Below are positions 46,416 through 55,449 of a stretch of 64,000 bases of DNA, in pieces (within the stretch, counting starts at the first letter, position 1; every line of letters begins with the position of its first letter). The notes under the pieces are model-generated. The model had not been told where the DNA came from and searched no databases. It saw only the letters and a program-made list of their open reading frames with translations. A program made the translations under genes and the position numbers. The DNA lies in assembly GCA_934167755.1 (NCBI GenBank), contig CAKPLT010000007.1, positions 1-64,000 on the forward strand. Reading direction: 5' to 3'. This stretch comes from an uncultured Clostridia bacterium. GTDB lineage: Bacteria; Bacillota; Clostridia; TANB77; CAG-508.

Positions 46416-46475
46416 TTACCAAGAGTGTCCCCAATGGTAAGAAATTTTACCATTAATGAGTGTTCCTACTGGTAA
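46416..46475. repeat. Two REP-like repeat units, one inside the UPF0182 end
   Basis: A diverged unit (46416-46440) and a full unit (46447-46475; read on the minus strand it starts TTACCAGTAGGAACACT). The second encodes the last codons and stop of the UPF0182 gene. Confidence 0.8.
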
Positions 46476-49197
46476 CTTTTTTATCATTCTCTTTTTTCAT
46501 TTTATCAAGAGAATCAATCAAACTTTGAAGTTCCTTCAAATCAGACCCCATCATCTCCCAATCATTTCTATCATTAGACTCCGTCAAATTATTATTTGCA
46601 TTTATGATTGCTTCAATTAAGCCATCAATGTCTTCTGTATTAGTTACTTCAATACTAACAGCAGATTGTGATAATAAATTAGTAATTGCTTCATTTAAGG
46701 TATCTCCTATTGCAACTTTTGTTCCAGAAGCTACAATAACCTTTTTTAATGTTGTTGGTTGGTTTGGTTCATTTGCCATTGTTTGATAAATTGTTTCAAC
46801 ATATAAAATACTGTTATCTATAGGTATTATTTTCATCTCCTTAGAAATTTTACTTCCAGTAACATTAATGGTTTCAAGTTCAGCTGAAATTGTATCATCC
46901 TGACTTATTTGATTATCTAGTTGAATTGGTCCTAAAATATTACTATCTGTCGGATATTTATAAATCTTTAATTTGCATTCAGTTCCATTACATGTTCCAA
47001 CAAGATATGAAACAATATTTGATTTTCCATTTTGTGTATACATTTGAACTAGTCCAAACTCTGAATTCTCATTATTTGGCGTTTTTATCATAGCATAATA
47101 TGGTTTTAATGTTGATGTCTTTGATTTTGTAGATGTTGTTCCATATTTTGCAAATGCCCATATATCACTATTTCTATATAATACATCTTCTTTTACATTA
47201 TGATATACCATAAGCATTTCTGATTGAACATTATATAAAAATTGTGGATATTTAAATTGTGATTTAATTCCTTCTGGTATTTCTTTTCCATTATAGTCTG
47301 AAAATATTGTTGGATATAATTTTAAATATGCCATAATTATAGGGTCATTTCTATCTGTTATATAAAATGTTATATCTCCATCATAAGCATTTATAATAAC
47401 TTTTACTGAATTTCTTATATAATTGATATTTCTTTTAGCTCCATCATATTCAATTTCTGTATATGTTGAATATGGATATTGATCTGAAACTGTATATGCA
47501 TCTAATACCCAATAAATTTGTCCATCATTTATTACTGTATATGGATTTTCATCATAAATTAAATTAGGTAATATAGTTTTTGCTCTTTCTATTATATTTC
47601 TATTTGTTAGTATTTTACTTTCACTTGAAATAGAACTTGACATTGCAAGTTTAATATTTTTATTTTTTATAGCTAATATTAATCTATCAAAAAATCCTAC
47701 CTGTATACCTGAATTTCCAGTGTAATTATATGTATGTTCTACTCCACTATTATCTGTATAGTCATATTCTGTTTTATTTTTTGTATTTGTAACAACTACA
47801 CTATTTGTTTCTACTCCATAGTACATTCTAGGCTCTTTTATTTCATATATATTGTCAGAACCACTAATATCTTTTTGTAAATACTTTATATTTCCATCTT
47901 CTGTAACTGATGTTGCAGACGCTACAATTTGTCCAATTCCATGTGTATATTCATAAGTTTTATTATTATAAGATATTGAATTATTTTCAATTTCTCTTGG
48001 TGCAACATATACTAATTGTTCTTTCCCATTTATATTATATTTTGCAAGTGTTGCATCACTAAATGTATAATATCCTGTTTCTGTTTGTGTATCTTTTAAA
48101 CTTTGGACTACCAAATCTTTATTTACGATTGTTATATTATCAATAACTTCTGTATTTTTTTGAACTTCATCCTCTTTTATGGTTCCAGAATAATCTATAC
48201 TTGTTTCTTCAGCATTTATATTATATGCATTTTGAGTTGATTTTATATTCTCTGATATGTATTTTCTTTCTTTATCAAATTCATTTGGTTTTACAAATAT
48301 TAAATCATATCCTACCATAACTATAAATAAAGCTACTAAATACACAGGAATAGCCATCAATGGATATATCATTTTTTTGTTCTTATTTTTTATAAACAAT
48401 CTTATGGCTATTATTACAGAAATAACAATTACAACAGAAAGCAACAGATATCCCCATAATTGAATTGTAGATTCTACAATTCCAGCTCCTGTCAATTCAG
48501 TTCCATTACTTAATATTAAAAATTTTCCTGTGATTATATTTTGTGTATTAAATGCCGTTTTTAACCCAAATGCTACTGACAAGATGATACAATTTCTTAG
48601 TATTTTTTTTATAAGTTTGCTTTCTCGTAGCAAATCTCTATCAACAGCTTTAAAATATAAATTAAATACTAATATATAATATCCTGCCATATATACGCTC
48701 ACCCAAAGTACTAATTTAATAAAATATTCTATTAAAACAGCTATTAGTGGTTTTATAAACATATAATATGATATATCTAAATTGAAAATTATATCTGTTT
48801 TTCCAAATGAAGCATTACTTACAAATAGCAGTACTTTTTCAAGCAAGTCATTTGATATAATAATACTTGCTATAGCTGATACTATTAAAGTAATTGATTT
48901 ATTTGGAAGCTTAGGAACTTCTTTTTTTTCTTGTTCAAAAAAAGGCTTTAGCCCTTGTTTTATTCCTCTATTTGTAAAATACAAAATTATACTTAAAAAT
49001 ACAAAAGAAATTCCCATTATTGAATATTTATATTTTATATTTACCCAAAATTTTTCCACATATTGTTCTCCTAATTCAAGGTATTCTAAATATTCTCCTC
49101 TTAGTGATATATATGTTGCAAGTATGTATATTGCAATAAATAAAATTACGATTATTGCTCTCATTTTTTTACTAATTCTTAGTTTACTTATTTCCAT
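46453..49197 (-). CDS. UPF0182 family large membrane protein
   Basis: A 914-residue protein with about seven N-terminal membrane segments (to about residue 310) and a long extracytoplasmic domain containing the family's YDENPYTVINDGQIYWVLDAYT region and ENPQ-like contacts. The function is unknown. ATG 49197 (MEISKLRISKKM) is preceded by AAGAGGAG, which overlaps the end of a REP-like repeat. The last residues KVTSRNTH and the stop codon are encoded by another copy of the repeat (46447-46475), so the natural C-terminus has probably been replaced. The gene is flanked on both sides by repeats and may have its own promoter. Confidence 0.9.
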   Translation of the reverse strand: MEISKLRISKKMRAIIVILFIAIYILATYISLRGEYLEYLELGEQYVEKFWVNIKYKYSIMGISFVFLSIILYFTNRGIKQGLKPFFEQEKKEVPKLPNKSITLIVSAIASIIISNDLLEKVLLFVSNASFGKTDIIFNLDISYYMFIKPLIAVLIEYFIKLVLWVSVYMAGYYILVFNLYFKAVDRDLLRESKLIKKILRNCIILSVAFGLKTAFNTQNIITGKFLILSNGTELTGAGIVESTIQLWGYLLLSVVIVISVIIAIRLFIKNKNKKMIYPLMAIPVYLVALFIVMVGYDLIFVKPNEFDKERKYISENIKSTQNAYNINAEETSIDYSGTIKEDEVQKNTEVIDNITIVNKDLVVQSLKDTQTETGYYTFSDATLAKYNINGKEQLVYVAPREIENNSISYNNKTYEYTHGIGQIVASATSVTEDGNIKYLQKDISGSDNIYEIKEPRMYYGVETNSVVVTNTKNKTEYDYTDNSGVEHTYNYTGNSGIQVGFFDRLILAIKNKNIKLAMSSSISSESKILTNRNIIERAKTILPNLIYDENPYTVINDGQIYWVLDAYTVSDQYPYSTYTEIEYDGAKRNINYIRNSVKVIINAYDGDITFYITDRNDPIIMAYLKLYPTIFSDYNGKEIPEGIKSQFKYPQFLYNVQSEMLMVYHNVKEDVLYRNSDIWAFAKYGTTSTKSKTSTLKPYYAMIKTPNNENSEFGLVQMYTQNGKSNIVSYLVGTCNGTECKLKIYKYPTDSNILGPIQLDNQISQDDTISAELETINVTGSKISKEMKIIPIDNSILYVETIYQTMANEPNQPTTLKKVIVASGTKVAIGDTLNEAITNLLSQSAVSIEVTNTEDIDGLIEAIINANNNLTESNDRNDWEMMGSDLKELQSLIDSLDKMKKENDKKVTSRNTH

Positions 49198-49211
49198 ATT
49201 TTCTTCTCCTC

Positions 49212-49313
49212 TTACCAGTAGGAACACCCTTACTTTTTATTAACTAATTTTTTCATAAATGGGTGTCCCCGGTGGTAAAAATATTTACCATTAATAAGTG
49301 TCCCTACTGGTAA
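49212..49313. repeat. Cluster of three REP-like repeat units
   Basis: Units at 49212-49233 (partial), 49256-49279 (partial, other orientation) and 49285-49313 (complete, read on the minus strand) fill the space between ftsY and the UPF0182 gene. Confidence 0.8.
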
Positions 49314-49316
49314 ATT

Positions 49317-50222
49317 TTAAATTATAGCTTTAGCAAAGTCTTTTGAATTGAATATTTCCATATCATCAATTTGCTCTCCAACTCCAATAAATTTAACTGG
49401 AATTTTATTTTCTTCTACAATTCCTATTACAGCTCCACCTTTTGCTGTACCATCTAGTTTTGTAAGTACTATTCCTGTAATATCTGCTTGTTCTTTAAAT
49501 GCTTTTACTTGTGATATTGCATTTTGACCTGTTCCTGCGTCTATTACTAATAATACTTCTTTTGAAGCTTCTGGCATTTCTTTATTTATAACTTTTTGAA
49601 TTTTGTTTAACTCATCCATTAAGTATTTTTTATTATGCAACCTTCCCGCAGTATCACATATTAATACATCAGCTCCGATTTCTCTTGTTTTTGTAATTGC
49701 ATCATATACTACAGATGCAGGGTCTATACCTTCTTCTCTTTTTACTATTTCTGCTCCTGCTCTTTTTGCCCAAATTTCTAGTTGTTCTACGGCTGCTGCT
49801 CTGAATGTATCTGCTGCTGCAACTACTACTTTCTTACCATCTCTTGCTAGTCGTGCTGCCATTTTTCCTATTGATGTTGTTTTTCCAACTCCATTTACTC
49901 CTATTACTAATATTACAGATGGCTTTGTTTCAAGTCTTAGTGAATTGTCTGATATTTCTAATATTTTTTCAATTTCTTCTCTTAATGCTTCTTTTACTTG
50001 CTCTTCATCTTCTATTTTTTCCTTTTTTATTTTTTCTCTTAAATTTGATATTATTTTTGTTGATGTTTCTATTCCTATGTCTGACATTATTAATGCTTCT
50101 TCTAGTTCTTCTAGTAAGTCTTCGTCAACTTTTCTAAAATTACTGAATACATCATTTATTTTTTCATTTATTGACTCTTTTGTTTTGTTAAGTCCTTGTT
50201 TTAATTTATCAAAAAATCCCAT
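49317..50222 (-). CDS. ftsY: Signal recognition particle receptor FtsY
   Basis: A 301-residue SRP GTPase that docks ribosome-SRP complexes at the membrane. It has a short N-domain (MGFFDKLKQGLNKTKESI) without the long acidic A-domain, then the NG GTPase with G1 GVNGVGKTTSIGKMA, AAADTFRAAAVEQL, G3 CDTAGRLHNK, G4 TKLDGTAKGG and the closing FIGVGEQIDDMEIF. ATG 50222 is chosen because GAAGGATTGAA precedes it; the open frame to 50285 is not conserved. No ffh or smc gene is adjacent here. Confidence 0.96.
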   Translation of the reverse strand: MGFFDKLKQGLNKTKESINEKINDVFSNFRKVDEDLLEELEEALIMSDIGIETSTKIISNLREKIKKEKIEDEEQVKEALREEIEKILEISDNSLRLETKPSVILVIGVNGVGKTTSIGKMAARLARDGKKVVVAAADTFRAAAVEQLEIWAKRAGAEIVKREEGIDPASVVYDAITKTREIGADVLICDTAGRLHNKKYLMDELNKIQKVINKEMPEASKEVLLVIDAGTGQNAISQVKAFKEQADITGIVLTKLDGTAKGGAVIGIVEENKIPVKFIGVGEQIDDMEIFNSKDFAKAII

Positions 50223-50298
50223 TTCAATCCTTCCTTCTTTTTTGCATATTATTATTCTAGCATCTTTTGTTAAAAATTGCAACATTAGTAAATTTTAT

Positions 50299-50327
50299 TT
50301 TACAAATGTTGCCTAATATGTTATAAT
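50299..50327 (+). promoter_or_regulatory. Sigma-A promoter of the PIN-domain gene
   Basis: TTTACA (50299-50304), 17 bases, TATAAT (50322-50327). The 120-base leader that follows includes a small CTCGA-ATA-TCGAG hairpin and an SD-like GAAAGGAG not followed by a start codon. Confidence 0.65.
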
Positions 50328-50453
50328 AAAATAGTAACATTTGTTATGTAAATTAAAAAACTCGAATATCGAGTAAAAGAAAGGAGTAAAAAATTTTAAT
50401 TTTAGCAACCACAAAAATTTTTTAAAAAAATTAAGAGCAAAGGAAAAAACATT

Positions 50454-51497
50454 ATGGTCAAAAGAACACAAAAAGAAATAGAAAAAGATTTTAGACGGAT
50501 TAAAGAAGCCGCAAAAACAGCAACATCAATTAAGGACCTCGAAAGGAAAACTGGATTATCGTATGCTATGATTAATACAACATTATCAAAACATCCTACA
50601 GTTTTTAAAAGAATCAAAGCACAGATGTCAAATAATCAGGAAATAAATTCTGAAAATAAATTAAAAGCTATTGAAGAAGATTTTTATGAATCTAAAGCTG
50701 TAGCAGTTAAACGAAAAAAAGTCGCGCAAGTAGCTACATCTGGATTTGTTATAGACGCTTCTATAACTGGTATTAAAGAATTGAGAGATGTTCTCTCCAA
50801 GATTTGTCATTCCAATGAGAAATTGATTTTGACCAGCATAACAATTAAGGAACTGGAAAAACTGCAGAAATTTAAAGATACTGATGCTCATGACGCACGG
50901 TATATTTTAGCATTAGCTGCTGAAAACAGTAATAACTTTGAAAATGTTCTAATTGATGAAACTGTTGGAATACCTGATGATTGTATTATTAAATATTGTG
51001 CAAACAATAAAGACAATGTCACATTGTTAACATCAGATAAAACAATGACTCTAAAGGCTAGGATGTATGGAGTTCAGGTTCAATACTTTAAGCAGCCAAC
51101 AAAAGCTACCGCTGATAATGTTACTGTGTCAGAAAATGCTCATCCAGATAAGTCAAGAAAAAAGTCAAATATCAGAACATTAATGCCAGCAAATAAAATA
51201 GGAAATCAGTTAGTTATATCAAACTTTGAAAACCATGTTATATCTATTTCCGTTTTTTCAGATGGAACAGAATATAATTATGGAATTAGAGAGCTTCATA
51301 TAGGAGATGATGTATTTGTTGCTACAAAAAAGAAAAAATACATTACATTCGCACATTATAGAATATTGTCTCTAAGTTCACAGGATAATTGTGAACTTAT
51401 ATATTCTCGAAGGTTTTATGATTTTAATAATTTTAATGTTACAGATACAGCTTATGAATCATTTTTAAACGCTTTTAAACTTAAACATAACTTATAA
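50454..51497 (+). CDS. PIN-domain protein with N-terminal helix-turn-helix
   Basis: A 347-residue protein. Residues 1-55 look like a small helix-turn-helix (SIKDLERKTGLSYAMINTTL). A PIN nuclease domain (about 95-215) starts GFVIDASITGIKEL, continues SITIKELEKLQKF and DAHDARYILALA, and ends LLTSDKTMTLKARMYG, with the acidic residues of the active site present. The C-terminal 110 residues look like a beta-barrel, perhaps TRAM-like. It could be an RNase, but no antitoxin gene is adjacent. AAAGGA precedes ATG. It is monocistronic with its own promoter and terminator, and has two CGG codons read as Arg. Confidence 0.75.
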   Translation: MVKRTQKEIEKDFRRIKEAAKTATSIKDLERKTGLSYAMINTTLSKHPTVFKRIKAQMSNNQEINSENKLKAIEEDFYESKAVAVKRKKVAQVATSGFVIDASITGIKELRDVLSKICHSNEKLILTSITIKELEKLQKFKDTDAHDARYILALAAENSNNFENVLIDETVGIPDDCIIKYCANNKDNVTLLTSDKTMTLKARMYGVQVQYFKQPTKATADNVTVSENAHPDKSRKKSNIRTLMPANKIGNQLVISNFENHVISISVFSDGTEYNYGIRELHIGDDVFVATKKKKYITFAHYRILSLSSQDNCELIYSRRFYDFNNFNVTDTAYESFLNAFKLKHNL

Positions 51498-51543
51498 GAA
51501 AGTTGCTATATTTTAAAATTAATCAAGTCTATTAAACACATCT

Positions 51544-51575
51544 AAGCCTAACCATACAATTGTATAGTTAGGCTT
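51544..51575. terminator. Bidirectional terminator between PIN gene and glmM
   Basis: AAGCCTAACCATACAA (51544-51559) pairs with TTGTATAGTTAGGCTT (51560-51575), followed by CTTTCTTT on the plus strand. It lies between the convergent genes. Confidence 0.85.
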
Positions 51576-51581
51576 CTTTCT

Positions 51582-52946
51582 TTATATACAGCTTTTTTCA
51601 ATCATATCTGCAATCTTTCTAGCCTTAGCTTCAATTACATTTATATCATTACCTTCAATCATAACTCTAACAAGAGGTTCTGTACCAGAAGGTCTTATAA
51701 GAACTCTACCATTTCCGGCAAATTCCTTTTCTAAATTTTCAATTGCTTTTTTTATCTCTACATTTTTTTCATAATCGTTTCTTTTATTTAAATCGACTTT
51801 TGCATTAATTAAAACTTGGGGATATTTTTGTACCATTGCTCCTAATTCTGATGCTTTTTTTCCACTCTCTAATATAGCTTGAATCAACATTAATGATGTT
51901 AAAATTCCATCTCCTGTTGGATTATAATCAAGCATAATTACATGACCAGATTGTTCTCCTCCCAAATTATATCCGTTTTTCACCATTTCTTCTAGTACAT
52001 ATCTATCTCCAACTTTTGTTTGAACAAATTGTAGATTTTCTTTTTCCGCATATTTATTTAGTCCTAAATTACTCATAACTGTTGCAACAATCGTATCTTT
52101 TGCAAGTTTTCTATGTTTTTTTAAGTAATCTGAGATGATAGCTAATAATTTATCACCATCAATCTCTTCTCCATTTTCATCAACAGCTAAACATCTATCT
52201 CCATCTCCATCATAAGCAATTCCAAGGCTCATTTTATTTTTTACAACATATTCTTTTAACATTTCAAGATGTGTTGATCCACAACCGTCGTTTATATTTA
52301 TTCCATTAGGATTATTATTTATAATTACATGATTTATTCCCAATGCTTTAAATACTTTGTCTGCAACTTTATATGTAGCTCCATTAGCAGTATCTATTAC
52401 TACTTTAAAATCTGGTCTATTAAGCTTTTCAATATTATCATCAAAATTTTTTCTAAAGAAATATACATATTCATCTAATAAATCTGTTCTTACCTCTGAA
52501 ATTCCTATTTTTTCGCTTACAGCTGATAATTCATCAAGTTTTCCTGAATCCATTACCTCTTCTATTTCTTCTTCTATTTCATCTGGAATCTTTGTTCCTT
52601 TATTACTGAAGTATTTTATTCCATTGTCCTCAAATGTATTATGTGATGCTGATATTACAACACTTGCATCTGCTTGAAGCTTTCTTGTTAAATATGCGAC
52701 TCCTGGTGTTGGAATAACACCTAATAATTTAACATTTGCTCCATAGCTTAAAAATCCTGCTACCATTGCACTTTCTATTAGTGTTCCTGAAATACGAGTA
52801 TCTCTACCAATTAATATTGTTGGTGTTTTTGTTGAATGTTTTGATAATACATATGCCCCAGCTTTTGCTACTCTATATACTAATTCAGGTGATAACTCTG
52901 TATTAGCAATTCTACGAATTCCATCTGTTCCAAAATACTTTCTCAT
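51582..52946 (-). CDS. glmM: Phosphoglucosamine mutase
   Basis: A 454-residue enzyme that converts glucosamine 6-phosphate to glucosamine 1-phosphate for UDP-GlcNAc synthesis. Motifs: MRKYFGTDGIRR at the N-terminus, the active phosphoserine loop VVISASHNTFEDNG, metal loop AYDGDGDRCLAVD, sugar loop GGEQSGHVIM and phosphate-binding IRPSGTEPLVRVM. ATG 52946 gives the family's MRKYFGTDG start; an in-frame ATG at 52955 sits too close to the AAAGGA site. It follows a small membrane-anchored hypothetical gene. Confidence 0.96.
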   Translation of the reverse strand: MRKYFGTDGIRRIANTELSPELVYRVAKAGAYVLSKHSTKTPTILIGRDTRISGTLIESAMVAGFLSYGANVKLLGVIPTPGVAYLTRKLQADASVVISASHNTFEDNGIKYFSNKGTKIPDEIEEEIEEVMDSGKLDELSAVSEKIGISEVRTDLLDEYVYFFRKNFDDNIEKLNRPDFKVVIDTANGATYKVADKVFKALGINHVIINNNPNGININDGCGSTHLEMLKEYVVKNKMSLGIAYDGDGDRCLAVDENGEEIDGDKLLAIISDYLKKHRKLAKDTIVATVMSNLGLNKYAEKENLQFVQTKVGDRYVLEEMVKNGYNLGGEQSGHVIMLDYNPTGDGILTSLMLIQAILESGKKASELGAMVQKYPQVLINAKVDLNKRNDYEKNVEIKKAIENLEKEFAGNGRVLIRPSGTEPLVRVMIEGNDINVIEAKARKIADMIEKSCI

Positions 52947-52982
52947 TTTCTTCATTTCCTTTCTTAAATATTCTATTTCTAA

Positions 52983-53687
52983 CTAATCTGTTAATTTATT
53001 TAATAAATTATAATATTCTGTCATTCTGTTTAAGTTTGTAAATTGAATTTTGTCATCTTTTATAGTCCAAGAATCTTTATTATCTTCTAAAAATTCTCTA
53101 ATTTTATCTATTTTATTAATTTTTTCAATTAGCAGACTTTTTTCATCTTTTACTTTTTCTTCTAACGAATTATACTGTTTTTTCATCACATCATTTAACA
53201 TTACTGTATTATATAATCCAGTATAATAATCTCTTCTTGATGAAATATTATTTTTAGTAATATTTTCCGAAATCTTTTCTTCTGTTAGCATTTCTTCTAA
53301 TTCTGAAATACAATTTTGACTTTTTTCTTTATATTCTTTTATTATATCCTCTATTTCTTTTAAGTCTTTATCTTGCATATTTTGTGCAGTAAATATATTG
53401 TTTGGATTTACGCCATTATTTAATTCTTCAATCTCTACATATATATTCTTAAGATTTGAAATATATTCTTTAATTGATTTTTCAACAATAGCATAGTTTT
53501 TCTTAGTTTTTATATTAAAGTCTATATTGTCTTTTGATATATCTGATTGAAGAATTTTATTTGATTCTTCTGTTAACAATTTCGTTTGCTCTTTATTAAA
53601 ATTTCCAAATATAAAAGTTGCTCCTACTATTCCAATTATTAATATTAATACTATTACAATTGCTATTATCACTTTTTTATTTTCCAT
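52983..53687 (-). CDS. Hypothetical membrane-anchored protein
   Basis: A 234-residue protein that I do not recognise. It has one N-terminal membrane segment (residues 6-28; IAIVIVLILIIGIVGATFIF) and a helical, highly charged exterior rich in Lys, Glu and Asn that may form coiled coils. Start has AAAGGAAAAG upstream. It lies between glyS (21 bases) and glmM (36 bases) in the same direction and is probably cotranscribed with glyS. No functional hint beyond a surface location. Confidence 0.8.
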   Translation of the reverse strand: MENKKVIIAIVIVLILIIGIVGATFIFGNFNKEQTKLLTEESNKILQSDISKDNIDFNIKTKKNYAIVEKSIKEYISNLKNIYVEIEELNNGVNPNNIFTAQNMQDKDLKEIEDIIKEYKEKSQNCISELEEMLTEEKISENITKNNISSRRDYYTGLYNTVMLNDVMKKQYNSLEEKVKDEKSLLIEKINKIDKIREFLEDNKDSWTIKDDKIQFTNLNRMTEYYNLLNKLTD

Positions 53688-53708
53688 TTTTCTTTTCCTT
53701 TCGTATTA

Positions 53709-55091
53709 TTAAAAATCTATCTTTTCATCAATCCAGTTCTCAAGTTCATCAATTTTTACTCTTACTTGTTCCATTGTATCTCTGTCTCTTATTGTTACTG
53801 TGTTATCTTCTAAAGTATCAAAATCTATTGTTACACAGAAAGGTGTTCCAATTTCATCTTGTCTTCTATAGCGTTTTCCAATTGAACCCGTTTCGTCATA
53901 TTCACACATAAATTTCTTTGATAATTTAGCATATACTTCTTCTGCTTTTTCTGATAACTTTTTAGATAATGGAAGTATTGCCACTTTGTATGGTGCTAGT
54001 GCTGGATGTAAGTGTAATACAGTTCTTGTATCTCCTTCTGCTATTTCTTCTTCATCATATGCATTACATAAAAATGCAAGTGCAACTCTGTCTGCTCCAA
54101 GTGATGGTTCTATACAATATGGTACATATCTCTCATTTGTTTCTGGGTCTAAATATGTAAAATCTTCTTTTGAAACATTCATATGATTTGTTAAATCATA
54201 ATCTGTTCTATCTGCAATTCCCCATAATTCTCCCCATCCAAATGGAAATGCATATTCTATATCTGTTGTTGCTTTACTGTAAAATACAAGTTCTTCTGGG
54301 CTATGATCTCTTAATCGTATGTTTTCTTCTTTCATTCCAAGTCCTAATAACCATTCTTTACAGAATTTCTTCCAATATTCATACCATTCTAAATCTGTTC
54401 CTGGTTTGCAGAAAAATTCTAATTCCATTTGTTCAAATTCTCTTGTTCTAAATGTGAAATTTCCTGGTGTTATTTCATTTCTAAATGCTTTTCCAACTTG
54501 TGCAATTCCCATTGGAAGTTTTTTTCTTGTTGTTCTCATTACATTTTTGAAGTTTACAAATATTCCTTGTGCTGTTTCTGGTCTTAAATAAATTTCTGCT
54601 TTTGCATCTTCTGTTACACCTTGAAATGTTTTAAACATCAAATTAAATTTTCGTATTCCTGTAAAATTGTGTTTTCCGCAGTTTGGACAGCAAATATTAT
54701 TATCATCCATAAATTTAATCATTTCTTCATCTGTCATTCCATCTGCTATCATGTCTTTTTCATTATCATGTGCCCATTCTTCGATTAATTTATCTGCTCT
54801 GTGTCTTGTTTTACATTCTTTGCAATCTATAAGTGGATCTGAAAATCCTCCAACATGTCCTGATGCAACCCATGTTTGTGGATTCATTAATATTGCAGCA
54901 TCTAATCCTACATTGTGTTTGCTTTCTTGAATAAATTTTTTTCTCCATAGTTTTTTTATATTATTTTTTAGTTCTACTCCTAATGGTCCATAATCCCATG
55001 TATTTGCTAATCCTCCATAAATTTCTGACCCAGGATAGATATATCCTCTTGCTTTACATAAGTTAACTATTGTTTCCATTGATTTTACCAT
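53709..55091 (-). CDS. glyS: Glycyl-tRNA synthetase, homodimeric class II type
   Basis: A 460-residue class II glycyl-tRNA synthetase of the single-chain alpha2 form. Class II motifs are visible: GSEIYGGLANTWDYGPLG, FRNEITPGNFTFRTREFEQMELEFF (motif 2), and SLGADRVALAFLC (motif 3); the anticodon-binding domain begins APYKVAILPLSKK. A zinc-finger-like CKECKT...CCPNCG insertion is present. ATG 55091 follows GGAGGAGA. The gene is preceded by a T-box leader with its own promoter, so expression should rise when tRNA-Gly is uncharged. Confidence 0.97.
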   Translation of the reverse strand: MVKSMETIVNLCKARGYIYPGSEIYGGLANTWDYGPLGVELKNNIKKLWRKKFIQESKHNVGLDAAILMNPQTWVASGHVGGFSDPLIDCKECKTRHRADKLIEEWAHDNEKDMIADGMTDEEMIKFMDDNNICCPNCGKHNFTGIRKFNLMFKTFQGVTEDAKAEIYLRPETAQGIFVNFKNVMRTTRKKLPMGIAQVGKAFRNEITPGNFTFRTREFEQMELEFFCKPGTDLEWYEYWKKFCKEWLLGLGMKEENIRLRDHSPEELVFYSKATTDIEYAFPFGWGELWGIADRTDYDLTNHMNVSKEDFTYLDPETNERYVPYCIEPSLGADRVALAFLCNAYDEEEIAEGDTRTVLHLHPALAPYKVAILPLSKKLSEKAEEVYAKLSKKFMCEYDETGSIGKRYRRQDEIGTPFCVTIDFDTLEDNTVTIRDRDTMEQVRVKIDELENWIDEKIDF

Positions 55092-55182
55092 TTTAAATCT
55101 CCTCCATTTCTAATTCTCAAATTCTGTTTAAAAATAATTAAATCTGACATATTCAAAATTACAATTACTTTTAAACTAAACA

Positions 55183-55410
55183 AAAAACTTCCGTGCCTAG
55201 CATAATATGCCACGCACACTACGCTAGGGACGAAAGTATATTCCGCGATTCCACCCTAATTCTTAAAGCTTTTCATTTGCTTTAAGCACCTTAATTTATT
55301 TTTATTACTCAAAAGCTCCCCTTATGTTTATCGCTACTAGTATTCCACCATCACTAGCTCTCTATTATTGAATTACATAATTTTTCTTTTTCATCGTAAT
55401 TATTTAACTT
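55183..55410 (-). promoter_or_regulatory. T-box leader of glyS
   Basis: On the minus strand the leader shows the T-box antiterminator sequence GGGTGGAATCGCGGA (55256-55242). A strong terminator follows: ACTTTCGT and CCTAGC pair with GCTAGG and ACGGAAGT, then six U's (55187-55182). Upstream the stem I region has GTGATGGTGGAA, typical of the distal loop. I could not safely assign the specifier triplet; a glycine codon is expected from the downstream gene. Confidence 0.9.
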
Positions 55411-55415
55411 GCTTT

Positions 55416-55444
55416 ATTATATTATGTTATTTTTTCATTGTCAA
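55416..55444 (-). promoter_or_regulatory. Consensus promoter of the T-box/glyS transcript
   Basis: TTGACA (55444-55439), 17 bases, TATAAT (55421-55416) on the minus strand. Confidence 0.85.
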
Positions 55445-55449
55445 CATTT

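Noticed and set aside
50370..50453. SD-like GAAAGGAG in the leader of the PIN gene suggesting a small upstream ORF.
   Set aside because: No start codon follows at usable distance.
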